64,000 nucleotides of DNA from Imbricaverruca yamaguchii. Its lineage: Eukaryota > Arthropoda > Thecostraca > Neoverrucidae. Below are positions 43,516 through 53,814 of the stretch, in pieces; positions within the stretch are counted from its first letter, which is position 1; the number at the start of each line of letters is the position of its first letter. The notes below the pieces were generated by a model. The model searched no databases. It was not told where the DNA came from and was given only the letters and a program-made list of their open reading frames with translations. Made by a program: the position numbers and the translations under genes. Location of the stretch: contig JAOTOL010000998.1 of NCBI GenBank assembly GCA_034440575.1, positions 1 through 64,000 on the forward strand, read 5' to 3'.

Positions 43516-46150
43516 ATGCAGGCCAGGTGTCGCCTCGGGCTGTCTATAGGTGGTGTGTGGGATCAGGTGTCGCCTCGGCCTGTCTACAGGTGGTGTGTGG
43601 GACCAGGTGTCGCCTCGGGCTGTCTGCAGGTGGTGTGTGGGGCCAGGTGTCGCCTCGGGCTGTCTACAGGTGGTGTGTGGGGCCAGGTGTCGCCTCGGGC
43701 TGTCTACAGGTGGTGTGTGGGGCCAGGTGTCGCCTCGGGCTGTCTACAGGTGGTGTGTGGGGCCAGGTGTCGCCTCGGGCTGTCTACAGGTGGTGTGTGG
43801 GGCCAGGTGTCGCCTCGGGCTGTCTATAGGTGGTGTGTGGGATCAGGTGTCGCCTCGGGCTGTCTACAGGTGGTGTGTGGGACCAGGTGTCGCCTCGGGC
43901 TGTCTGCAGGTGGTGTGTGGGGCCAGGTGTCGCCTCGGGCTGTCTACAGGTGGTGTGTGGGGCCAGGTGTCGCCTCGGGCTGTCTACAGATTGGTGTGTG
44001 GGATCAGGTGTCGCCTCGGGCTGTCTACAGGTGGTGTGTGGGACCAGGTGTCGCCTCGGGCTGTCTGCAGGTGGTGTGTGGGGCCAGGTGTCGCCTCGGG
44101 CTGTCTACAGGTGGTGTGTGGGGTCAGGTGTCGCCTCGGGCTGTCTACAGGTGGTGTGAGGGGCCAGGTGTCGCCTCGGGCTGTCTACAGGCGGTGTGTA
44201 GGACCAGGCTGTCGGGCTGTCTGCAGGTGGTGTGTGGGGCCAGGCTGTCGGGTTGTCTACAGGTGGTGTGTGGGTCAGGCTGTCGGGCTGTCTACAGGCG
44301 GTGTATGGGGCCAGGCTGTCGGGCTGTCTGCAGGTGGTGTGTGGGGTCAGGCAAGGGCCGCTGTTTGTCTACAGGTGGTGTGTGGGGTCAGACACGGGCC
44401 AGGCTGTCGGGCTGTCTACAGGTGGTGCGTGGGGCCAGGCACGGGCCGCTGTCGGGCTGTCTACAGGTGGTGTGTGGGGCCAGGTGTCGCCTCGGGCCGT
44501 CTACAGGTGGTGTGTGGGGTCAGACACGGGGCAGGCTGTCGGGCTGTCTACAGGTGGTGTGTGGGGCCAGGCTGTCGGGTTGTCTACAGGTGGTGTGTGG
44601 GGCCAGGTGTCGCCTCGGGCCGTCTACAGGTGGTGTGTGGGGTCAGACACGGGGCAGGCTGTCGGGCTGTCTACAGGTGGTGTGTGGGGCCAGGCTGTCG
44701 GGCTGTCTGCAGGTGGTGTGTGGGGCCAGGCTGTCGGGCTGTCTACAGGTGGTGTGTGGGGTCAGGCTGTCGGGCTGTCTACAGGTGGTGTGTGGGGCCA
44801 GGCTGTCGGGCTGTCTACAGGTGGTGTGTGGGGTCAGGCTGTCGGGCTGTCTACAGGTGGTGTGTGGGGTCAGGCTGTCGGGCTGTCTACAGGTGGTGTG
44901 TGGGGCCAGGCTGTCGGGCTGTCTACAGGTGGTGTGTGGGGTCAGGCTGTCGGGCTGTCTACAGGTGGTGTGTGGGGTCAGGCTGTCGGGCCGCTGTCGG
45001 GTTGTCTACAGGTGGTGTGTGGGGGCAGGCTGTCGGGCTGTCTACAGGTGGTGTGTGGGGTCAGGCTGTCGGCGCTGTCTACTGGGTGGTGTGTGGGGCA
45101 GGCTGTCGGGCTGTCTACAGGTGGTGTGTGGGGCCAGGCTGTCGGGCTGTCTACAGGTGGTGTGTGGGGCCAGGCTGTCGGGCTGTCTACAGGTGGTGTG
45201 TGGGGCCAGGCTGTCGGGCTGTCTACAGGTGGTGTGTGGGGCCAGGCTGTCGGGCTGTCTACAGGTGGTGTGTGGGGCCAGGCTGTCGGGCTGTCTACAG
45301 GTGGTGTGTGGGGCCAGGCTGTCGGGCTGTCTACAGGTGGTGTGTGGGGCCAGGCTGTCGGGCTGTCTACAGGTGGTGTGTGGGGCCAGGCTGTCGGGCT
45401 GTCTACAGGTGGTGTGTGGGGCCAGGCTGTCGGGCTGTCTACAGGTGGTGTGTGGGGCCAGGCTGTCGGGCTGTCTACAGGTGGTGTGTGGGGCCAGGCT
45501 GTCGGGCTGTCTACAGGTGGTGTGTGGGGCCAGGCTGTCGGGCTGTCTACAGGTGGTGTGTGGGGCCAGGCTGTCGGGCTGTCTACAGGTGGTGTGTGGG
45601 GCCAGGCTGTCGGGCTGTCTACAGGTGGTGTGTGGGGCCAGGCTGTCGGGCTGTCTACAGGTGGTGTGTGGGGCCAGGCTGTCGGGCTGTCTACAGGTGG
45701 TGTGTGGGCAGGCCAGGCTGTCGGGCTGTCTACAGGCGGTGTGTGGGGTCCAGGCTGTCGGGCTGTCTACAGGTGGTGTGTGGGGTCAGGCTGTCGGGCC
45801 GCTGTCGGGTTGTCTACAGGTGGTGTGTGGGGTCAGGCTGTCGGGCTGTCTACAGGTGGTGTGTGGGGCCAGGCTGTCGGGCAGTCTACAGGCGGTGTGT
45901 GGGGCCAGGCTGTCGGGCTGTCTACAGGTGGTGTGTGGGGCCAGGCTGTCGGGCTGTCTACAGGCGGTGTGTGGGTCCAGGCTGTCGGGCTGTCTACAGG
46001 TGGTGTGTGGGGCCAGGCTGTCGGGCTGTCTACAGGTGGTGTGTGGGGCCAGGCTGTCGGGCTGCTGTCGGGTTGTCTACAGGTGGTGTGTGGGGTCAGG
46101 CACGGGCTGCTGTCGGGCTGTCTACAAGTGGTGTGTGGGATCAGGCTGTC
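43516..46150 (+). repeat. 40-bp then 36-bp minisatellite, about 70 units
   Basis: The left part (43516 to about 44210) has about 17 units of 40 bp (GGTGTCGCCTCGGGCTGTCT, then ACAGGTGGTGTGTGGGGCCA). The right part has about 53 units of 36 bp in which GTGTCGCCT is replaced by CTGTC. Between about 45105 and 45705 some 16 units are identical, so the array has been homogenised recently. All three plus-strand frames are open for 650-1050 codons. Confidence 0.97.
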
Positions 46151-46814
46151 GGGCACGTCAGCGCCCACGCCGGCTCCACATCGTTTCTGCAGATCAGCTT
46201 AAAGTGCCGCGGGCCATCGCACCACCATTACAGACAGGCGGATGCGGGAGACGGGGGGGGGGCAGGCGTCGCGGGAGGGCGTGTAATGCATTTAGCGAAA
46301 AAGTCAACGGTTGCCAATTTTCTGTGAAATCTCCTACGTCAAAGACAGCTGGAGATTTGGCGTTTTTAAGCTCTGATATATCGGCGCGCAATGTCGGCTG
46401 TCAGCTCGAACCACGAAGGCGTTTTAGGGTGTTGTTGCCGCTCGTGTGGTTATATCCAGAAAAACGCCGAGCAGACTATCCCGCATCACTGTAACCTATT
46501 TCAGAAGGGCCCTCCCATGTACCATAAAATAACTAGACGTGCACAAAGTGCACCACCCCTTCCCGAGACCGAGAGTAACACACAAAATTCTTCACCGACA
46601 ACGGCGATCGATTTTTGTGACATGATCTGCATTTGTGACATGATCTGCCGTGACAACGTTCTAACAAGCAGCAGCGACTACGTCCTGGCTAGCTGCGGTA
46701 ACAAGGATACACATTCATCGAATAGACGGCGACTGTAAGCCAGGGTGAAAGGTGTCGCGCCAAGGGCACTGGAAAATTACATACTTCAAAACCAGGACGC
46801 CATGAAATGATCAT
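46151..46814. other. No feature recognised
   Basis: Unique sequence between a minisatellite and the duplicated block, including a G9 run (46254-46262). The open frame at its right part (C-rich peptide) has no recognisable domain. Confidence 0.4.
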
Positions 46815-46875
46815 TTCCTAGCCGAACGAAGGATCCGATACAGATAACGCTCACTTCTAAATAACCTTGAATATC
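46815..46875. repeat. Dispersed repeat shared with 14596-14655
   Basis: TAGCCGAACGAAGGATCCGA, then CTCACTTCTAAATAACCTTG. A diverged copy lies 32 kb to the left. Confidence 0.65.
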
Positions 46876-46949
46876 ATACTATCAGCGACAAGCCGAAAAC
46901 AAAACCTGTCCATGGTTTGTGATGGCCTCGAACTGCGAAAATCATGACG

Positions 46950-47186
46950 AAAAATAACTTAGTTAACTATACATTATAGATTATTGGGTGCTGGCTAGAG
47001 GCGAATACGGATACTGGTGCAGGATGAAGCATTGGAAAGCAACACCTAACCATGTGCGAACTAAAAGCGACATCAAAAGGCAATCTTCCAGAAAAGGTGA
47101 AGCAGTGATTAATTCAGAAATCCCTCGTCATGGTGCGATGAGATCTATACCTAATATTACATCGACAAGTTCCAAGGAGTACCCAT

Positions 47187-47277
<91 letters not shown>

Positions 47278-47760
47278 TATTGTCAGGCGACATTTCAGTC
47301 CGGACGGCATTTTCTTATTAGACGCTTTCCTCAATCGACCAGTAACACATAACAACGTCATTCGCACCAGAAAAGCCGAAAACGTTGGCAATATCCGAAG
47401 CTGGGTGCCACCCTGCAGTCACGTCTGCGCACTTCCTGTACCGGACAGCAACACATCGCAGTAATTAAGCCAGGCGCAAAACATCTTAACAGCGCCAAAG
47501 TTCTGGCAGTTGAACAATCACTGCCGACACTTGGCAGTTCCGAGAACAGCCGCGGAGCCTGGGAGCCCTGCCGGGAATGGGACACGCCGCACGGTTCAGC
47601 TGTTTTAACCAACCACCGGCCGCACCGTTCAGCTGTTTTAACCAGCCACCCGCCGCACCGTTCAGATGTTTTAACCAACCACCGGCCGCACGGTTCAGCT
47701 GTTTTAACCAACCACCGGCCGCACCGTTCAGCTGTTTTAACCAACAACCGGCCGACAACA
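46950..47760. repeat. Duplicated block, partner of 1-740, with (TA)n and a 33-bp repeat
   Basis: Matches 1-740. It holds about 85 bp of (TA)n (47190-47275; only about 24 bp in the other copy) and five clean 33-bp units around CCGCACCGTTCAGCTGTTTT then AACCAACCACCGG (47583-47756). Confidence 0.85.
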
Positions 47761-48030
47761 CGTCATGGTGTCGTCGCGTTGCGCCAGCAGCGGTGTCGGC
47801 CGCCACATCCGGCGACGAGCGCGCGGAGGCGCTAATGTCAGTGGCGGTGGCCAGACGGCCGCCACAGAGCCGGCGGCAGTTAAACCGGCGGCCCTTCCGT
47901 CAGCGGACGGCCGTTCGCGGCCACTCGACGAACGGCGCGATGTCGGGGGCACGGTCGGCGGAGGCGGCCGACGTCGGCCGCGCACAACCATCGGCCGTCG
48001 GTCGTCGTGCGTCGGCACCAGACGCCGCCG
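47761..48030. other. CpG-rich stretch, no gene recognised
   Basis: Very rich in CGGCCG/GTCGGC words, so all frames are open. No conserved motif. Confidence 0.4.
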
Positions 48031-48440
48031 GTGAAGCCGCGCACGGCTGGGTAAAGCCACGCACGGCTGGGTAATCCACGCACAGCTGGGTAAAACCACG
48101 CACGGCTGGGTAAAGCCACGCACAGCTGGGTAAAGCCACGCACAGCTGGGTAAAACCACGCACGGCTGGGTAAAGCCGCGCACGGCTGGGTAAAACCACG
48201 CACGGCTGGGTAATCCACCCATGGCTAGGTAAAGCAGCACACGGCTGGGTAAAGCCACGTACGGCTGGGTAAAACCACGCACGGCTGGGTAAAGCAGCGC
48301 ACAGCTGGGCAAAGCCACGTACGGCTGGGTAAAGCCACGCACGGCTGGGTAAAGCCACGCACAGCTCAGTGAAGCCGCGCACGGCTGGGTAATCCACCCA
48401 TGGCTGGGTAAAGCCACTCACGGCTGGGTAAAGTCCAGAC
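48031..48440 (+). repeat. 18/20-bp minisatellite, CACGCACGGCTGGGTAAAGC
   Basis: About 20 units with AAAGC, AAAAC and shorter AATC endings. The minus frames read as a repeated YPAVRGFTQP peptide, a product of the repeat. Confidence 0.95.
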
Positions 48441-48610
48441 ATCGCCAGGCAGTCGGGACGTCGCTGGTAGGGTCGGACAGCGCTGGCACTGCCCGGACAA
48501 ACGGCGCTGGCACGGCCAGACAGCAGTAGTTGGGCCGACCAGAGCTAGCACGGCCAGACAGCTCTGGTACGCCGCTGGCATTGGCCGCCAGGCCGGGTAG
48601 CAACAGCACA
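48441..48610. repeat. Degenerate GCTGGCACGGCCAGACAG repeat
   Basis: Irregular units of CGCTGGCAC/GGCCAGACAGC, perhaps a decayed relative of the neighbouring minisatellite. Confidence 0.5.
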
Positions 48611-49445
48611 TGCCAGCCGCAGGCAGCAGCAAAGCTCGGGGCAATGCTGAGTATGGAGCAGGCCGGCCAAGCACGTGACTTCATTAGTCGGACGGCCTCA
48701 GGACGCCTGAAGTCAAAATATTCAGAGAATGGCCACACAATGAGCCACGAGGAGACTATTGTCCGTGCAATATAAGCACCGAGGTCTCGGGTGATGCGCC
48801 TGAGGCACAGTGGAGCGTACCAAACACTGCAAATGCCGCACTTGCGTTAAACTTTAGAACTGCGGGCAGTGGAAAATATTGCCGTAACCCTCCCCCTCAT
48901 GATTTTCCGGAATTGACTCCCGAACCATCCAGTTCATATTTGACCTACCCTCTGACGATTGAACAGCGCACCATTTGGTGGCAGAACTACCATCGGGTGG
49001 TCCAGAAGCTCGAAGTCAGACGAGATTAAAATCGGACAATCGGTCCCGAGAAATGTTGTTGTGGGAGCAATCTTCCAATGGCTGTCAAAAACCCAGTTTT
49101 AAAACCACGATTTTTGTGTACAGCAATGTATAGGTACTTGGTTAAAAGTAGTGACCTAAGGTCATGTCAATGTAATGACGTACTTTTGTTTTTGTTTGTT
49201 TAACATTTTGAGCCTAATTGGACTAGCACAAAACCCGGAATATATGTGACAATACAATGTCCTCCATACGAATACTGCCAGGTTGATATCTGATTAGGTC
49301 AGGTGGTGTCACCAAAAAAGCAGTGATCCCTCACTTCCCCGTAGAGACCAACCGTTGCGCGGCTATTGAGTCCATTTGCCCGGCTAAATAATGGTACCCC
49401 ATGCTGATATCACGTGCATTCCAATGCTTGCAGCTTCTCAAGGGC
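48611..49445. other. No feature recognised
   Basis: Unique TOP2 intron sequence. Confidence 0.45.
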
Positions 49446-49456
49446 AGCCTAGGCTA

Positions 49457-49505
49457 GTTAGTTGGTTATTTGGGTGCATCGACCAGAGTTGATCATTCGC
49501 GCCCT
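49457..49505 (-). mobile_element. Hairpin micro-SINE copy with clean target-site duplication
   Basis: GTTAGTTGGTTATTTGGGTG, then CATCGACCAGAGTTGATCAT and TCGCGCCCT. A perfect 11-bp direct repeat AGCCTAGGCTA lies at 49446-49456 and 49506-49516. The insert is only 49 bp. Confidence 0.85.
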
Positions 49506-49867
49506 AGCCTAGGCTAACAATCCAAAGGACTAGGCATGACTCATATTGACTTACTTCGTGTGATAAATGTAACTATACAGTCGCATTTTGGCACTGAATT
49601 CGAATTTAGCTGCCTTCTTTACTCAAGGCAGTACCAAATATAGAGAGATGGCGGGGCCATTCTGGGTCAATGGCTCAACTTTTTTAACTTCAACATTTTA
49701 ACTTCAGCATTAGTTGGGCCAGTAGCGTACGACCAACGCTCTACCCAAATATCCTATTAAATATGTCAATATGTGCGACAGGATAAGATCTCATCCAGTG
49801 TGAAGCAACAACGAAAAGTTGGAGCCAGGTGAGATCTCATTACGGGAGCAGCGCACAAACAAACAAA

Positions 49868-49907
49868 GATTGGTTATTTGGGCGTAGGGGCGCATCGACT
49901 GGACATA
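49868..49907 (-). mobile_element. Hairpin micro-SINE, 5'-truncated copy
   Basis: GATTGGTTATTTGGGCGTAG, then GGGCGCATCGACTGGACATA. The second hairpin arm is absent. A perfect 14-bp direct repeat CACAAACAAACAAA flanks it (49854-49867, 49908-49921). Confidence 0.8.
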
Positions 49908-49980
49908 CACAAACAAACAAACATTCTGAGCGACAGTAGGACCGGCCGCGCTCGGCTCCGAGCGGGCCGTGGCCTCTCAC

Positions 49981-50212
49981 CATGGGCACCGGCTCGTCGC
50001 CCTCCAGCAGACGCTTGAGGTTGGCCACTATCTCGCGCGGGTTGTAGTTAGGAATCTTGGTCATCCAGCCGGTGCCGATGCCGTTGGCGCCGTTGACCAG
50101 CACTGTCGGGATCACCGGGATGTACCACTCGGGCTCGATGCGCATGTTGTCGTCCAGCTGCTGCTTGAGCAGCGGCGCGTCCAACGCCGAGAACAGCGCT
50201 TTCGTCACCGGA
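49981..50212 (-). CDS. TOP2: DNA topoisomerase II, exon (gate domain)
   Basis: The 232-bp exon begins after CCCCCAG with one base completing a serine, then PVTKALFSALDAPLLKQQLD and DNMRIEPEWYIPVIPTVLVN. It continues GANGIGTGWMTKIPNYNPRE and IVANLKRLLEGDEPVPM, and ends at ATG|GTGAGA. 'DDN.RIEPE.Y.P.IP..L.NG..GIGTGW...IPN.NPREIV' is diagnostic for TOP2. The start phase fits the catalytic-tyrosine exon (ATGCTCAG|T) and the end fits 41909-42102. There is no defect. PVTKALFSALD replaces the more common aromatic-rich linker, a lineage difference. Confidence 0.93.
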
Positions 50213-50224
50213 CTGGGGGCGAGA

Positions 50225-50910
50225 CAGCCGGTCAAACACTAAACTGGGACAGATCAGCAGGGCAGGCACTAAACTGGGACAGATCAGCAGGGCAGACACT
50301 CAACTGGGACAGATCAAGAGGGCAGACACTAAACTGGTAAATAGAGCAGGGCAGACACAAGTCTGGGACCGATCAGGAGGGCAGACACAAGACTGGGACA
50401 GATCAGCAGGGCAGACACTGGACTGGGAAAGATCAGCAGGGCACACACAAGACTGAGACAGATCAACAGGGCAGACACTAAGCTGGGACAGATGAGCAGG
50501 GCAGGCACAAGACTGGTAAATACAGCAGGTCAGACACAAGACTGGGACAGATCAGGAGGGCAGACACAAGACTGGGACAGAGCAGCAGGGCAGTTGGTTG
50601 GTTATTTGGGCTTAGGGGCGCATCGACTGCTTCGGTCATACAGCGCCCAGCAGTAGGGCAGTCGTAAGACTGGTAAATACAGCAGGTCGGGCACTAGAGT
50701 GGGACAGAGCAGCAGGGCAAACACGAGACTGGGACAGAGCAGCAGTTCGGACACGAGACTGGGGCAGATCAGCAGGGCAGTTATAAGACTAGTAAATACA
50801 GCAGGTCGGGCACGAGACTGGGACAGAGCAGCAGTTCGGACACGAGACTGGGACAGATTAGCAGGTCAAACACAAGACTGGGGCAGAGCAGCAGTGACGA
50901 CACATGACTG
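50225..50910 (+). repeat. 30-bp minisatellite, CTGGGACAGATCAGCAGGGC type
   Basis: About 20 degenerate units (CTGGGACAGATCAGCAGGGC then AGACACAAGA), starting at the intron edge of the TOP2 exon and interrupted by a micro-SINE at 50594. Confidence 0.9.
50594..50648 (-). mobile_element. Hairpin micro-SINE copy inside a minisatellite
   Basis: TTGGTTGGTTATTTGGGCTT, AGGGGCGCATCGACTGCTTC, GGTCATACAGCGCCC: close to the family consensus. It is flanked by AGCAGCAGGGCAG (50581-50593) and AGCAGTAGGGCAG (50649-50661). The repeat context makes this duplication weaker evidence, but the insert interrupts the array cleanly. Confidence 0.8.
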
Positions 50911-51383
50911 GGATAGACTATACATGAATTATGCATGCATTAAAAGCCAGAACTAAAACCAAGATAATGACTGAGCGGGACCTATTCCGGTGTCGGCATG
51001 CAGAATGTAATGCGAAACGTCCCGATGCCCGGCATACATGCGAGTGCTGTCAATGCTGGCATGGTGAGCATCCCACAGCATCGGGTGTCATAGCACCAGA
51101 TGCGTCTCGCTCGCCTCAAAAGTGCCACCCACAAAGCATACCTATCGCAGGCAGTGCCTCACACACATGATACCTATTGCAGGCGGTGGCACACGGGCGC
51201 ACCATTGTTCCCTGTGCCCCACCATGTGGTATTCGCAGTCCTGGAAACCGGCAGAACTGCGTCGGAGCCAACCGACGCAAAGTGGCTGCGATCGGGTTAT
51301 AAGTACAAATAGTCACGCGCCCTGGAATTGACGTAATATTTGCAGTGCACCCGATATTCCACGATTATTTTACATTGCCCACT
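50911..51383. other. No feature recognised
   Basis: Unique intron sequence with an imperfect direct repeat (ATCGCAGGCAGTGCCTCACA near 51143 and ATTGCAGGCGGTGGCACACG near 51176). Confidence 0.4.
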
Positions 51384-51438
51384 TAGTTAGTTATTGGAGT
51401 TTAAGGGCGCATCGACTGCGTCGGTCATGCAGCGCGCA
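51384..51438 (-). mobile_element. Hairpin micro-SINE copy
   Basis: AGTTAGTTATTGGAGTTTAA, GGGCGCATCGACTGCGTCGG, TCATGCAGCGCGC. Full length, no clear flanking repeat. Confidence 0.65.
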
Positions 51439-52131
51439 CAACATCGTCAGTGAAACAGTGAGATGCAATCATCAACAGCCGCACATGTAGCGGTGGGTAG
51501 GGACCGACATCTCTCGGCACTGGCATCATGTCCCGTTCTCGTTTCTGCTATGCGCCCCATCCGTTACAACCGCACGCTGCATCTATGGCTGTCACTCGCG
51601 GCGGCCAACACCAGCAGATGTACCACGGCTGAAGCTATCGACGGCGTGCCACAGCACACCCCAGCCGCCTGGAGGAGAGCGCCCGACCGCCGGCCTGGCG
51701 GTGCGCCGCTCCGGTCGCCGCGAGACGACCGCTCGCCGCCGACCGCCGGCTTACCGGGCGACACGCCGGCTTTTCTCCGCCGGCCCATTCGACAGCGAAA
51801 CTGATAGTCGAAACTGAGCGTCGCCGGTCGCCGCCGACACGTCGGCTGCGTTCGACGGGCTGACCGCGCCGGCGGGAATTGCGGGAGGCGGCGCAGCGCC
51901 GAGCGCTGTCAGGCGGGATGTCATACACCGGCACGGTGGCTCCGTATAACACGTCTCGAGTCGCCCATCGTCCCAAACACGTCTCGTCGGGCGGCGACCT
52001 TAGCCTGGCGTCTTCGTTTAGACGAAGTACACGAAGTAGCGGCAGAGAATGCTTACTTCCCGACACAATATGGACCAGATCGAAGCCTGGCTTGCGCGAG
52101 ACAAGAAGTGCCTGCCGGCCATTTTCAGATG
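51439..52131. other. GC-rich stretch, no gene recognised
   Basis: CGCCGGC-rich DNA with open frames on both strands (51463-51804 plus, 51635-52183 minus). There is no domain, and the compositional openness explains the frames. Confidence 0.4.
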
Positions 52132-52146
52132 AAAGCAAATACTGTC

Positions 52147-52321
52147 TGTTGATTGGTTGGTTCACGATACACTTTATGCACATTCACGGCTAATGGCGCC
52201 GCCCACACTGTTTCGCCGGTGGGCCGCGGGATTTGGAAATGTCCTGAGTGGCGCTAGAGTCGAACCCGGGACCTTTGGTACCCGTAGCTCGACACCTTAA
52301 CCACTCGGCCATCCCCGCCCC
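52147..52321 (-). mobile_element. tRNA-derived SINE, family B, best-preserved copy
   Basis: The reverse complement starts GGGGCGGGGATGGCCGAGTG (A box GGCCGAGTGGTTAAGGTGTC), has the B box GGTCCCGGGTTCGACTC and ends GTGAACCAACCAATCAA. Target-site duplication AAAGCAAATACTGTC / AAAGCAAATGCTGTC at 52132-52146 and 52322-52336 (one mismatch). Confidence 0.88.
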
Positions 52322-52339
52322 AAAGCAAATGCTGTCACA

Positions 52340-53534
52340 AGACTGAAAGTTCAGTGATTACTTGACATGCATAGTGCATATCGCCACCAAATCAATACCT
52401 GCCGTGACTCCTGGCGAAATGCCTCCGCTTGGCAATAGTATACGAACCGCAAGAGCCCCTAGCCGGCGACTCTAACGTCACTCCCCTCCTGCGCAAGGGC
52501 AGATCAGATCCTTTGGCAACTTGGCTGCCCAGTCTACCTTTCGATTACCGCACAGCACACCCAGTTGGGGGCACCGCGTGCATCAAGCAGTGGTGTATCG
52601 CGTCGGATTACGCCTCCATCCCCACCCTCTACATCGGTAACTAAGACGGATAGCCACACATGACTTGGCTGGAAATTGTGAGATCGAGTGGCCTCTTGGA
52701 CGAGATTCCAATGGTTGTGTGCAGGTCACGATCACACCGGACCCATCGGTGTCAACATATCGAATGAATCGTTTTGGGACTGGCCCCACTTGGCCTGACT
52801 GGCTCTGTAATACTGGTGAGCAGGGAAGAAGCTAGAACAAAGCTATACTGCTTTGCCAAAACGTCATGACACGGGCGCGAATGATCAAATACTGGTCGAA
52901 GCACCCTAAAACCCAAATAACAAGACGTCATAACATATGAGCGACCAGACCGACATCCTTTTGAAATGATAGTGGAGTATCATTACAACGTTGGAAGTCT
53001 TCATTCAAAAGCGGATTTGTTCTGGGTGGGGGGTGCGTAAGTGTGTATATGGGCTTCTACCAATATATATCATGCAACGCTAACAAATTTTCCGAAATGT
53101 TGTGCGGTGGCCTTTCCCACATCCGCATGGCGCCACTTCAGCCACCAAACTGCCCAGCACTTAGCTCCACACGAGCTGCCAGCATGGCCCAGTTCATCCA
53201 ATAAGTAACCGCAAAGCATGAAACACCATCACGCGCCTAAATCACCGCCGCCAGAGAGCCTGCCTCTTCGCTGGCTCGTCCGGCGGTCCTAATGGCGTCG
53301 TAAAGCAGCCTAATTTGTTCTGGCGTTCCGCCAGTCTAGAGGCCACTCCCTGTGTGTTGCGGCCCGGCTGCGGCCCACGCCCACACGCGGCAACAGCGGC
53401 GCCGATCACCATGAGTGTCGCATTCAGACCGCGAGGCTCGACTTCGGGTTAGTATGTGAGCTTATCGGCGACGCTCACTTTTGCTCCCTTGAAGTGTAGT
53501 GTCGGTTGAAACGGAGAACGCAAAGGGCAAACGA
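52340..53534. other. No feature recognised
   Basis: Unique TOP2 intron sequence. Confidence 0.45.
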
Positions 53535-53569
53535 TTGGTTTGTCTATTATTTGGGTTGAGGGCGCATCA
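53535..53569 (-). mobile_element. Hairpin micro-SINE, 5'-truncated copy
   Basis: TTGGTTTGTCTATTATTTGG, then GTTGAGGGCGCATCA, flanked by GGCAAACGA (53526-53534, 53570-53578). The second arm is absent. Confidence 0.7.
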
Positions 53570-53814
53570 GGCAAACGAAACGTGGACGACGGCAGGGGCC
53601 AATGGCCAGAAACGGTGTCGCATAGTTTGTTTTTCATCGGAAACCTTCATAAACAAAACAAAAATAGGAAGAGCGGATTTCAAATTAAAACCTTTCCGTT
53701 CCACATCAGCAAGACCAACGGCAGACATTACTTGAAAAGTGGACTTCTAATGGGAGTTTCCCAGCCAGACCCGGCCGTAATGACCTGCTCCAGCTAGGCG
53801 CCAGGCGCGGACGT

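Noticed and set aside
43339..46494. Open frames of 1051, 925 and 656 codons on the plus strand
   Set aside because: They are the stop-free 40/36-bp minisatellite read in all three frames, with no domain or splice evidence.
47737..48442. Repetitive ALPSRAWLYPAVRGFTQP frames
   Set aside because: They come from the 18/20-bp minisatellite and CpG-rich DNA.
51463..52183. Open frames of 113 (plus) and 182 (minus) codons
   Set aside because: CGCCGGC-rich DNA; the two frames overlap and neither shows a domain.
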